Assembly (NCBI GenBank): GCA_900757655.1
Contig: CAAEOT010000044.1
Span: 1-19,025 of the forward strand
Direction of reading: 5' to 3'
DNA length: 19,025 nt
Source: an uncultured Oscillospiraceae bacterium
GTDB lineage: Bacteria; Bacillota; Clostridia; Oscillospirales; Oscillospiraceae
Under the pieces are notes generated by a model. The model did not search any database, was not told the DNA's origin, and saw only the letters and a list, made by a program, of their open reading frames with translations. Positions 6,870 through 13,852 of this stretch are shown here, one piece after another (positions within the stretch are counted from its first letter, which is position 1; each line of letters starts with the position of its first letter). Made by a program: the position numbers and the translations under genes.

Positions 6870-7283
6870 TTACTGCTTCGGCTGCTTAACGGCAAACACG
6901 TGCATCGCCATGCCGAGCCCCGTCACGCCGCAGAACACGCGGTGCATGACGCGCGCCTGCTTCGGGCCGATCTTCTTGGCCGCGGCGTGCGTGTAGTTCA
7001 GGCCGAGGATGCCCGAGCCGATGACCGAGCCGCTGACGACGGACGGCACGTCCGCACGGCCGGTCGCAAACGCCTGCACCGTGTGCACGCCTGCGCCGAG
7101 ACACAGCAGCCCCGCGCCCGCGCCGTGGAGGAGCATACGCAGTTTGTAGTGCGCCTTGCCCCACTTCGTGTGCTTGAGCACGACCTCCGCGCCGTCGATG
7201 GCGTAGCCCGCCGCGCCGATCCACGGCCAGATCTTCTGGTACTTGCCGAGGGTATTCATGATCTTGCAGTCACATTTTTTCAT
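6870..7283 (-). CDS. Small four-helix membrane protein with paired histidines (possible b-type haem protein)
   Basis: The 137-residue product has four hydrophobic, Gly/Ala-rich segments (about 18-36, 48-72, 79-99 and 112-132). I do not recognise a named family. His53 and His67 lie 14 residues apart in the second segment, and His114 and His128 lie 14 apart in the fourth, both with Gly-rich sequence between them. Equal 14-residue spacings in two helices are what cytochrome b uses to hold two haems, so a haem-binding role is possible, but this rests on spacing alone. The N-terminus has Cys4 and Cys6 (KKCDCK). The start overlaps the end of the fliB-like gene by 14 bases, and an AGGAGG lies 9 bases before the ATG, so the two are cotranslated. 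A strong hairpin follows the stop. Confidence 0.8.
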   Translation of the reverse strand: MKKCDCKIMNTLGKYQKIWPWIGAAGYAIDGAEVVLKHTKWGKAHYKLRMLLHGAGAGLLCLGAGVHTVQAFATGRADVPSVVSGSVIGSGILGLNYTHAAAKKIGPKQARVMHRVFCGVTGLGMAMHVFAVKQPKQ

Positions 7284-8313
7284 TCCTGTATGCCTCCTGA
7301 GTATCCTTTTTGATTGTTATCTGCAGCCCGGCGCGCAGCCGGGACAGGGCTTCGGGGTCGTTTTCCATCTCGCGCGTGACGAGCACGATCAGCTGCGCAT
7401 CCGTGAGGCTGCTCACCGTCGCCAAACAGTCGAGCAGCCGCAGCGTTGCCGCGGCGTACCGCGCAGGAAAGACCACATCGCGGTCGTCGAGCGCGTCCAT
7501 ACCGTGCCGCCAGACGATTGTCTGCGCGAGGCATATCTGCTGCACGGCCGTCATTCTGGGCGGCGGGCAGGCAGGAAGCGCCGCCACGCGCCGGAGCAGC
7601 TCCGGCCAGCGGGCATCGAGCGGCTCGGGCGACGCAAACGCCGCAGCCAGTGCCGCCGGCGCCATTGGCTCGAGCGCGGCATCGGCTGTCACCGCCGGTA
7701 CATTTCCGGCCGCCAGCGCCGCGATGCGGTGCCGGTCAAACAGACGCTGCGCCGCGCGCGCGAAAGCGAGCGCCGCCGCAAGATTTGCATACGCCGTGCG
7801 CCCCGGCCGCGCCAGCAGCGCCAATATCCGGTCGCGCACCGCTGTGACCGCAGCAGTCAGCCGCCGCTCACGCGCGCCGGGCACATAGCCGTCGTCCGGC
7901 AGCAGCATGGAGGTGAACCGCAGCGGCACAGAACGCTCCAGCAGCCGCCGCGCGGCCTCCGGGCACGCGGGCGAGAGTCCCTGCTCCACCCGGTCGCACA
8001 GCAGCACCTCCCAGCGCGGAAAGTCCCGGCACGTGCGGCACAGGCTCTGCTCGCCGAGTGTGCGCTGCAGCTCGCACAGGCCGTCCGCGCACAGAAACGG
8101 GCAGCGTCCATCCGTCTGCGCAAAGTACGTATCGCCCTCGCTGTCCACACGCAGCACGCGCCGCAGCTTTGCCGCCAACGGATGCTGCAGGCGCAGGTAA
8201 GCGTCCTGCGCGTCCGGATCGACGACGATCTCCCACGCGGCGCAGCACGTCTGCGGGCACGCCCCGGCCAGGCACCGGAACGCGGCATAGTCATCAGGTC
8301 GGATCTGGTACAT
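7270..8313 (-). CDS. fliB: FliB family protein (flagellin lysine-N-methylase-like)
   Basis: FliB proteins methylate lysines of flagellin in Salmonella; many homologues occur in Clostridia. The 347-residue product has the conserved Cys-rich N-terminal half: FRCLAGACPQTCCAAWEI (Cys14, 19, 23, 24), GRCPFLCADGLCEL (Cys71, 75, 80), LCRTCRDFPRW (Cys92, 95) and Cys117, which fits an iron-sulphur or metal site. The C-terminal half is helical and more variable. The frame is open to 8589, but the ATG at 8313 has AAGGAGG 5 bases before it and matches the usual MYQIRPDDY start. No flagellar gene is visible in the window, so the substrate is uncertain. It overlaps the downstream membrane-protein gene by 14 bases. 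Family call is strong; the symbol is by homology only. Confidence 0.85.
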   Translation of the reverse strand: MYQIRPDDYAAFRCLAGACPQTCCAAWEIVVDPDAQDAYLRLQHPLAAKLRRVLRVDSEGDTYFAQTDGRCPFLCADGLCELQRTLGEQSLCRTCRDFPRWEVLLCDRVEQGLSPACPEAARRLLERSVPLRFTSMLLPDDGYVPGARERRLTAAVTAVRDRILALLARPGRTAYANLAAALAFARAAQRLFDRHRIAALAAGNVPAVTADAALEPMAPAALAAAFASPEPLDARWPELLRRVAALPACPPPRMTAVQQICLAQTIVWRHGMDALDDRDVVFPARYAAATLRLLDCLATVSSLTDAQLIVLVTREMENDPEALSRLRAGLQITIKKDTQEAYRNEKM

Positions 8314-8340
8314 GGCGGCCTCCTTGCGTGCATTTGTTCT

Positions 8341-8369
8341 ATTGTAACACATCACACGCCGCAGGAAAA
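8341..8369 (-). promoter_or_regulatory. Candidate promoter of the fliB-like operon
   Basis: On the minus strand TGTTACAAT forms an extended -10 (TACAAT at 8341-8346), with a weak -35, TTTTCC (8364-8369), 17 bases upstream. Confidence 0.5.
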
Positions 8370-8391
8370 GGGACGTTGCGCGCTCCGTGCG

Positions 8392-8425
8392 CAAAAAACA
8401 GACGGACACCGAAATGTCCGTCTGT
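8392..8425 (-). terminator. Terminator of the rnf operon
   Basis: An 11-bp perfect stem (8398-8408 with 8415-8425; core CAGACGGACA/TGTCCGTCTG) has a 6-base loop and is followed on the minus strand by TTTTTTGCG. It lies 28 bases after the rnfB stop. Confidence 0.92.
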
Positions 8426-8452
8426 CTGTCATTTGGTTGACCGGCCGGCAGC

Positions 8453-9265
8453 TTACTGCTTGACCAGATCCATGAGGTTGATGATGCCACGCGGGCAGAT
8501 CTCAGCGCAGTGGCCGCAGCCGACGCACTTGTCATAGTCGATCGTGGACACGAAGTTCTCGATCTTGATCGCTTCTGCCGGGCACTCACGCTGGCACTTC
8601 ATGCAGCCGATGCAGCCGACATCGCAGATCTTGCGCGTGACGGCGCCCTTGTCCTGATTGCGGCAGCCGACAAGCACAGCCTGCTTATACGGCACCTTCT
8701 CAATGATCTTCTTCGGGCAGGCCTCGGCGCAGGCCATGCAGCCGACGCACTTGTCGCGGTCGACCTTGGCGACACCGTTGACGATGTGCATGGCACCGAA
8801 CTTACAGGCCCTGGCACAGTTGCCGAGACCGATGCAGGCGAAGCGGCACTCCTTGTTGCTCTTGCCGCCGAACAGCATGGCAGCCTGGCAATCCTGGGGG
8901 CCCTGATAGTTGAAGCGCTTGACGGCGACGCCCTCCGCGCCGGAGCACGGCACGAACGCGACCATCTTCTCCTCCGCACCGGCGGAGACGCCCATGATTT
9001 CCGCGATCTTGTCGGCGGCAGCCTGACCGCCGGCAACGCAGCAGTTGACCGGAGCCTGACCCGCCGCAACCGCAGCGGCATAGCCGTCGCAGCCGGGGTA
9101 GCCGCAGCCGCCGCAGTTGGCGCCGGCGAGGCACTCACGCACGGCCTCCTGCTTGGGGTCGACTTCCACATGGAAGATTTTAGCGGCGAACGCCAGCAGC
9201 GCGCCGAAGATGGCGCCCATAGCGCCGAGGACGGCGATACCTTCGAGAATCAAAGTAAAGTTCAT
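8453..9265 (-). CDS. rnfB: Rnf complex subunit B, polyferredoxin
   Basis: RnfB is the ferredoxin-facing electron-entry subunit of the membrane Rnf complex (ferredoxin:NAD+ oxidoreductase). The 270-residue product has an N-terminal membrane helix (about 4-30), then a four-Cys Fe-S domain (Cys45, 51, 54, 59 in CLAGANCGGCGYPGC), and a C-terminal series of 4Fe-4S motifs: Cys140/144/150/154, Cys173/176/179/183, Cys214/218/221/224/228 and Cys247/250/253/257. The GTG at 9271 is also in frame, but AAGGAGG is only 2 bases from it and 8 from the ATG at 9265, which I choose. It is the last gene of the operon, 13 bases after rnfA, and is followed by a strong terminator. Confidence 0.97.
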   Translation of the reverse strand: MNFTLILEGIAVLGAMGAIFGALLAFAAKIFHVEVDPKQEAVRECLAGANCGGCGYPGCDGYAAAVAAGQAPVNCCVAGGQAAADKIAEIMGVSAGAEEKMVAFVPCSGAEGVAVKRFNYQGPQDCQAAMLFGGKSNKECRFACIGLGNCARACKFGAMHIVNGVAKVDRDKCVGCMACAEACPKKIIEKVPYKQAVLVGCRNQDKGAVTRKICDVGCIGCMKCQRECPAEAIKIENFVSTIDYDKCVGCGHCAEICPRGIINLMDLVKQ

Positions 9266-9278
9266 ATTCACGCCCTCC

Positions 9279-9866
9279 TTAGCCGATCTTCATGCCGGAG
9301 AAGCCCATGAAAGCCAGGGCCAGCAGACCGGCGGAGACGAGGCAGATCGGGAAGCCTTCGAAGCTCTCCGGATAGTCGGCAAACTCGAGCTTCTCGCGCA
9401 CGCTTGCGAACAGGCAGATGGCGAGCATGAAGCCGAGACCGCCGAACACGCCGTAAACCACGCTCTGCAGGAAGCCGAAGCTGTACTGCGTGTTGAGCAG
9501 CACGACGCCGAGCACGGCGCAGTTGGTGGTGATCAGGGGCAGGTAGATGCCGAGCGCGGAGTACAGGGACGGGATGGACTTTTTGAGGAACATCTCGATG
9601 AACTGCACGAGCGCGGCGATGACGAGGATGTAAGCGATCGTCTGCAGGAAGCCCAGGCCGAGCTTGACGAGCAGGCAGTTGACAAGCCAGCAGATGGCGG
9701 ACGCCAGACCCATGACGAACGTGACGGCGAGGCCCATGCCGGCGGCGGTGTCGATCTTGCTCGAGCAGCCGAGGAACGGGCAGCAGCCGAGGAACTGCGA
9801 GAAGATGAAGTTATTCGTCAGCACGGCGCTGAGGATGATGGCAAAAATACTGGTCGTAGAACTCAT
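9279..9866 (-). CDS. rnfA: Rnf complex subunit A
   Basis: RnfA is an integral membrane subunit that pairs with RnfE; together they hold a 2Fe-2S cluster inside the membrane and form part of the ion path. The 195-residue product is almost entirely hydrophobic, with six probable helices. It has the family motifs NNFIFSQFLGCCPFLG (Cys29) and TTNCAVLGV (Cys116), which carry the expected cluster-binding cysteines. The length matches the family. AAGGAGG lies 9 bases before the ATG, inside the end of rnfE, and only one base separates the two genes. Confidence 0.97.
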   Translation of the reverse strand: MSSTTSIFAIILSAVLTNNFIFSQFLGCCPFLGCSSKIDTAAGMGLAVTFVMGLASAICWLVNCLLVKLGLGFLQTIAYILVIAALVQFIEMFLKKSIPSLYSALGIYLPLITTNCAVLGVVLLNTQYSFGFLQSVVYGVFGGLGFMLAICLFASVREKLEFADYPESFEGFPICLVSAGLLALAFMGFSGMKIG

Positions 9867-9867
9867 G

Positions 9868-10557
9868 TTATGCCGCCTCCTTTTCCTGCGCTGCGAGCGC
9901 TTTTTCCTTGGCTTCCTTCTTCTCGGCGGACTTGCGCAGCGCGTACTGCATCAGCGCGATCAGGCAGCCGAGGGTAATGAAGCCGCCGATCGGGAGCGTG
10001 AGCACGAGCGCGCCGTACTCGGACGGGAAGATCTGAATGCCGTTGCCGGTGCCGATGACACCGTCGATGGTGTTGAAGATACCGGTGCCGAACGAGCCCT
10101 TGCCGAGCAGCTCACGAATGACACACATGGCGATGAGCACGAGCGTATAGCCGAGGCCCTGGAAGATGCCGTCGAAGAACGACGGGCCGACGGGGTTTTT
10201 CTGGCAGAACGCTTCGGCGCGGCCGATGATGATGCAGTTGACGACGATCAGCGGGATGAACACGCCCAGGGACGCGCTCAGCGCGGGAACGTAAGCCTGC
10301 AGCACCAGATCGACAATGGTGACGAAGCTGGCGATGACCAGCACGAAGATGGCCAGACGGATGTCATTCGGAATGACCTTACGGATGAGAGAAATGACCA
10401 CATTGCAGCACGTCAGGATGATGAGCACGGACAGGCCCATGCCGATGCCGTTGAAGAGGCTGGTCGTGATGGCCATGGTGGCGCACATACCGATGAGCTG
10501 CACAAGGACCGGGTTGTTGGTAATGAGGCCTTCCTTGAACTGTTGTTTGATATTCAT
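9868..10557 (-). CDS. rnfE: Rnf complex subunit E
   Basis: RnfE is the inverted-topology partner of RnfA in the membrane part of Rnf. The 229-residue product has six hydrophobic helices and the family motifs NPVLVQLIGMCATMAI (Cys25) and IVVNCIIIGRAEAF (Cys108), giving the two cysteines expected at the intramembrane 2Fe-2S site. The C-terminal tail is basic and Lys/Glu/Ala-rich (about 205-229). An AAGGAGGG overlaps the end of rnfG and lies 7 bases before the ATG. The order G-E-A-B matches other clostridial rnf operons. Confidence 0.97.
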   Translation of the reverse strand: MNIKQQFKEGLITNNPVLVQLIGMCATMAITTSLFNGIGMGLSVLIILTCCNVVISLIRKVIPNDIRLAIFVLVIASFVTIVDLVLQAYVPALSASLGVFIPLIVVNCIIIGRAEAFCQKNPVGPSFFDGIFQGLGYTLVLIAMCVIRELLGKGSFGTGIFNTIDGVIGTGNGIQIFPSEYGALVLTLPIGGFITLGCLIALMQYALRKSAEKKEAKEKALAAQEKEAA

Positions 10558-10570
10558 ATTTCAGCCCTCC

Positions 10571-11143
10571 TTAACCCAGCGACTTGGCCGCGTTGATGAC
10601 GGTCTGCACTTCGGTAACGACAGCGCGGGACGTGATCGTCGCGCCGGAAATGGCTTCGACGGTGCCCTTGTCCTTGGTCAGGGCAAGGCCGTCGCCCTGA
10701 CCGACCAAGTGGTCGCGCCAGGCGCCTTCATTGGTGTCCGCCGCCTTGGCGCCGAGACCGGAAGTCTCGGAGTGCTTGGTGACGTACACGCCGGTGCAGT
10801 TATAATCGCTGTCGAGGCCGACGACCATGGTGATCATGCCCTGCGCGCCGGAGAACGTAGTCTCGGCGACGTAGCCGATCTGCTGGCCGCCGGTGGTGGC
10901 GGTGCTGAGCTTGGTGATGGTGCCGTCGTTCTCAAAATTGGCCTGCTCGGAATAGTCGTCGGCCTGGAGGACGTTGGCGTATGCTTTGTTGGTCGTCTCG
11001 ACCGCGCGCATGGCAATGGTGTCTTTCGTCACCTCATAAACGAGGCCGAGGGCCAGCGCCATGATGGCAGACACGGCAAAGAGCACGAGCGCAAGCTTGA
11101 TGATCTGGCCGCCGCCGGATTTCTTTTCAGTCTTTTCAGCCAT
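10571..11143 (-). CDS. rnfG: Rnf complex subunit G, FMN-binding
   Basis: RnfG carries a covalently bound FMN on the outer face of the membrane and passes electrons within the complex. The 190-residue product has one N-terminal membrane helix (about 14-37) and an exterior FMN-binding domain. ETSGLGAK (126-133) and SGATITS (166-172) are family motifs; Thr169, the last residue of SGAT, is the predicted FMN attachment site. Attachment normally needs the transferase ApbE, which is not in the window. The gene overlaps the end of rnfD by 8 bases, and AAAGGAGG lies 9 bases before the ATG. Confidence 0.96.
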   Translation of the reverse strand: MAEKTEKKSGGGQIIKLALVLFAVSAIMALALGLVYEVTKDTIAMRAVETTNKAYANVLQADDYSEQANFENDGTITKLSTATTGGQQIGYVAETTFSGAQGMITMVVGLDSDYNCTGVYVTKHSETSGLGAKAADTNEGAWRDHLVGQGDGLALTKDKGTVEAISGATITSRAVVTEVQTVINAAKSLG

Positions 11144-12194
11144 TTGCAGCAGCCTCCTTTGCTTCTTTCTTCGCAGCCTTTGCAGCAGCCTTCTTGGCCT
11201 TGACGTCCTCGCGGCTGACGCCGAACTGACGGCGCTGGGTGTGCTTGTCGAACATCCACGCGCAGCAGTTCATGATGAGGATGGCAAAGGAAACGCCCTC
11301 CGGGAAGCCGCCGAACACGCGGATGAGCACGGTCAGCGCGCCGCAGCCGACGCCGTAGATGATGCGGCCGGGAGCGGTGACGGGGCTGGTGCTGTAGTCG
11401 GTCGCCATGAAGAAGGCGCCGAGCAGCAGGCCGCCGGACAGGAGGTTATCGAGCATCCACTCGACGTGGGTATAGCCGCCGCCATTTTTGCTTCCGAAGA
11501 TGAGCGTCAGCAGCGCGACGGAGCCGATGAACGACACGGGGATATGCCAGGTGATGACCTTGCGGCACAGCAGGTACACGCCGCCGATGAGCAGCGCGAG
11601 CGCGCTGACCTCGCCGAGGCAGCCGGGCATGGTGCCGAGGAACATGGACTTGAAGGTGTAGTACTGCGGCAGCGCCTCGCCGGCCTTCATGTAGCTGAGC
11701 GGGGTGGCCATGGTGGTCGCGTCCGCGCCGATGACGGACGTCAGGCTGCTGGGCACGACCCAGGTGGTCATGAACAGCGCGTAGGAGGCGAGCAGGAACG
11801 CACGGCCGGCGAGCGCCGGGTTGAGGAAGTTCTTGCCGATGCCGCCGTAGAGCTGCTTGACGACCACGATGGCGAAGAACGCGCCGATGATCGGCAGCCA
11901 CCACTTGCAGTTGGCCGGCAGGGTGTACGCGAGCAGGATGCCCGTGACCACGGCGGACAGGTCGCCGATGGAGTCGGGCTTTTTCATGAGCTTGCGGTAA
12001 GCCCACTCAAAGAACACGCACGACACGATGGACACGGCCAGCGGGATGAGCGCCTGCGCGCCGAACTGCCACACGCCGACACACAGAGCCGGGAGCAGGG
12101 CGATGATCACGTCGAGCATGATCTCGCGGGTGCCGCGCTTGGCGCGCACCTGAGGCTGGTAGGCAGCGTCAAAGGTAAATTCTTTCGGTGTCAT
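11136..12194 (-). CDS. rnfD: Rnf complex subunit D
   Basis: RnfD is a large membrane subunit with covalently bound FMN; it is a candidate part of the ion-pumping path. The 352-residue product has about nine or ten hydrophobic helices and the family motifs GGIGKNFLNPALAGRAFL (117-134), ATTMATPL (159-166, with Thr164 as the predicted FMN-linked residue) and TDYSTSPVTAPGRIIYG (265-281). The C-terminal 20 residues are a Lys/Ala-rich tail. It overlaps rnfC by 4 bases (ATGA), a sign of translational coupling, and AAAGGAGG precedes the start. Confidence 0.97.
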   Translation of the reverse strand: MTPKEFTFDAAYQPQVRAKRGTREIMLDVIIALLPALCVGVWQFGAQALIPLAVSIVSCVFFEWAYRKLMKKPDSIGDLSAVVTGILLAYTLPANCKWWLPIIGAFFAIVVVKQLYGGIGKNFLNPALAGRAFLLASYALFMTTWVVPSSLTSVIGADATTMATPLSYMKAGEALPQYYTFKSMFLGTMPGCLGEVSALALLIGGVYLLCRKVITWHIPVSFIGSVALLTLIFGSKNGGGYTHVEWMLDNLLSGGLLLGAFFMATDYSTSPVTAPGRIIYGVGCGALTVLIRVFGGFPEGVSFAILIMNCCAWMFDKHTQRRQFGVSREDVKAKKAAAKAAKKEAKEAAANG

Positions 12195-13546
12195 TTCGTT
12201 TCAGCCTCCTTTGCAGCGGCTTCCGCGCGGGCCTTTTCTTCAGCTGCACGGGCGGCGAAGAGGAGCTTTGCGGTCTTGAAGGTATGGGTCAGGGGCAGAC
12301 GGCCCGGGCAGTTGTACGAACAGCTGCCGCACTCGAAGCAGTCGAGGATATGGTACTTCTGCATGTTCTCGAAGTCGCGGTTCTGATAGTACTTATACAT
12401 GTACAGCGGCTCGAGCTTCATCGGGCAGACAGTCAGGCACTTGCCGCAGTGGATGCACGTCGGATTCTCAACGGAGCGGTCTTCCTTATCGGTGAAGAAC
12501 AGGATACCCGCGGTGCCCTTGATGTTGGGCGCCTCGAGATTCGTAGCGATCAGGCCCATCATGGGTCCGCCGAGGACGATCTTCTTCGGCTCGACGACGA
12601 AGCCGCCGCACTGCTCGACGATGTAGCTGAATGGGGTGCCGAAGCGGCACTGCAGGTTGTAGGACTTATCGCCCATGGCGCTGCCGGCGACGGTGAGGAC
12701 ACGCTCGATGCTGGGCATGCCTTCGTAGCAGGCGCGGTAGATGGCGTAAGCCGTCTGGGTGCTGATGACGTTGCAGCCGACGCCGGACGGCAGGCCACCG
12801 GGCTTGACCTCACGGTTCGTGATGGCCTTGATCTGCATCTTCTCGGCGCCCTGGGGGTACTTGACGTTCTCCGGCACGATCTCCACGCCGTACTGCGCGG
12901 GGTTCTTGGACAGCAGCAGGTCGATGGCGTCCTGCTTGTTCTTCTCGATGCCGTAGTAAGCCTTGTCGAGGCCGGACGCGATGCGCGCCAGCTCGATGCC
13001 CTTGAGCAGCTCCTCAGGGTGGTTCTTCATGGTCAGGTGGTCGCCGTTGAGGTACGGCTCGCACTCTGCGCCGTTGATGATGAGGGTATCGACCTTGCCA
13101 AGGCCGCCGCGGATCTTGAACGCAGTCGGGAACATGGCGCCGCCGTGGCCGACGATACCGGCCTCGCGGATGCGCTCGAGGATGGCCTCAGGATCCTTCA
13201 TCTGCTCGGGCGTCAGGGGCGCGAGATCCGTGCAGGGGGTGTCCTGGAAGTCATTTTCGATCACGATCGCGGGGATCATATCGCCCAGGGGGTGGGGTCT
13301 CGGCTCAATAGCGATCACCTTGCCGGAGACCGTCGCGTGAATGGGCGCGGAGACGGGTGCCGGATTGTCAGCGATCTTCTGACCCATCTTCACATAATCG
13401 CCCACCGCGACCAGCGGTTTGCAGGGTGCGCCGATATGCTGCATCATCGGGAGCACGACCTGCGGCGGAGGCGCAATGACGGTCACCGGAACGTCCGGAG
13501 CCTTCATGTAGTTGGGATGAACTCCGCCATGAAACTTAAAGGGCAT
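12191..13546 (-). CDS. rnfC: Rnf complex subunit C, NADH-binding
   Basis: RnfC is the peripheral subunit that reacts with NAD(H), related to the 51-kDa subunit of complex I. The 451-residue product has an N-terminal biotinyl-like region (about 25-85), a nucleotide/flavin-binding segment with GIVGHGGAMFP (130-140), and two 4Fe-4S motifs, CIHCGKCLTVC (Cys364/367/370/374) and CFECGSCSYNC (Cys403/406/409/413). The C-terminus is an Ala/Glu/Lys-rich helix. The frame is open to 13630. AGAGGTG abuts the ATG at 13552 and lies 8 bases before the ATG at 13546, so I choose MPFKFHGGVHP, which also fits the family start. It is the first gene of rnfCDGEAB. Confidence 0.97.
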   Translation of the reverse strand: MPFKFHGGVHPNYMKAPDVPVTVIAPPPQVVLPMMQHIGAPCKPLVAVGDYVKMGQKIADNPAPVSAPIHATVSGKVIAIEPRPHPLGDMIPAIVIENDFQDTPCTDLAPLTPEQMKDPEAILERIREAGIVGHGGAMFPTAFKIRGGLGKVDTLIINGAECEPYLNGDHLTMKNHPEELLKGIELARIASGLDKAYYGIEKNKQDAIDLLLSKNPAQYGVEIVPENVKYPQGAEKMQIKAITNREVKPGGLPSGVGCNVISTQTAYAIYRACYEGMPSIERVLTVAGSAMGDKSYNLQCRFGTPFSYIVEQCGGFVVEPKKIVLGGPMMGLIATNLEAPNIKGTAGILFFTDKEDRSVENPTCIHCGKCLTVCPMKLEPLYMYKYYQNRDFENMQKYHILDCFECGSCSYNCPGRLPLTHTFKTAKLLFAARAAEEKARAEAAAKEAETK

Positions 13547-13577
13547 TTGCATCACCTCTCTATTTTTTGACCCACAT

Positions 13578-13606
13578 ATATTAGCACACCAGCCTAACTT
13601 CGTCCA
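13578..13606 (-). promoter_or_regulatory. Candidate proximal promoter of the rnf operon
   Basis: On the minus strand TGGACG (13601-13606), a 17-base spacer and TAATAT (13578-13583) lie about 32 bases upstream of the rnfC ATG. Confidence 0.5.
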
Positions 13607-13645
13607 CCAAAAATGGCGGAAAAACATCAAATTGTACTAATTTAA

Positions 13646-13675
13646 ATATTAACGAACCTGCAAAAATGCTGACAA
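13646..13675 (-). promoter_or_regulatory. Candidate distal promoter of the rnf operon
   Basis: On the minus strand TTGTCA (13670-13675), an 18-base spacer and TAATAT (13646-13651) are present. This would give a leader of about 95 bases. Which of the two promoters is used cannot be told from sequence. Confidence 0.45.
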
Positions 13676-13773
13676 ATCCAACATTTCCGGAAACTTTGCA
13701 ACATTTTGTGCATATTGGCGGGATTTCTCGCCATCCCGGCGCGCCGGGCGGAAAAAAATTCTGTGTTCGGGAC

Positions 13774-13802
13774 TTAACAAGCGCGGAAAAATCCTGTAAA
13801 AT
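13774..13802 (+). promoter_or_regulatory. Promoter of the GH2 gene
   Basis: TTAACA (13774-13779), a 17-base spacer and TAAAAT (13797-13802) lie about 50 bases before the ATG. Confidence 0.75.
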
Positions 13803-13852
13803 AGATAGCAAATGCTCTGCCGGCGCCGCCGGCGGCAAAAGGAGGCCACGTT

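Larger units (their letters stand above)
13547..13852. other. 306-bp intergenic region with divergent promoters (rnf and GH2)
   Basis: No gene is seen here. It holds one or two minus-strand promoters for rnf, the plus-strand promoter for the glycoside hydrolase, an AT-rich block (13621-13660), the palindrome CCCGGCGCGCCGGG (13736-13749), and a GCCGGC-GCC-GCCGGC inverted repeat (13819-13833) just before the plus-strand ribosome binding site. Confidence 0.6.

Noticed and set aside
9265..9271. GTG at 9271 as the start of rnfB
   Set aside because: Only 2 bases separate it from the Shine-Dalgarno sequence; the ATG at 9265 has normal spacing.
11061..13570. Long plus-strand frames opposite rnfD and rnfC
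   Set aside because: Shadows of highly conserved Rnf genes, with no start signals.
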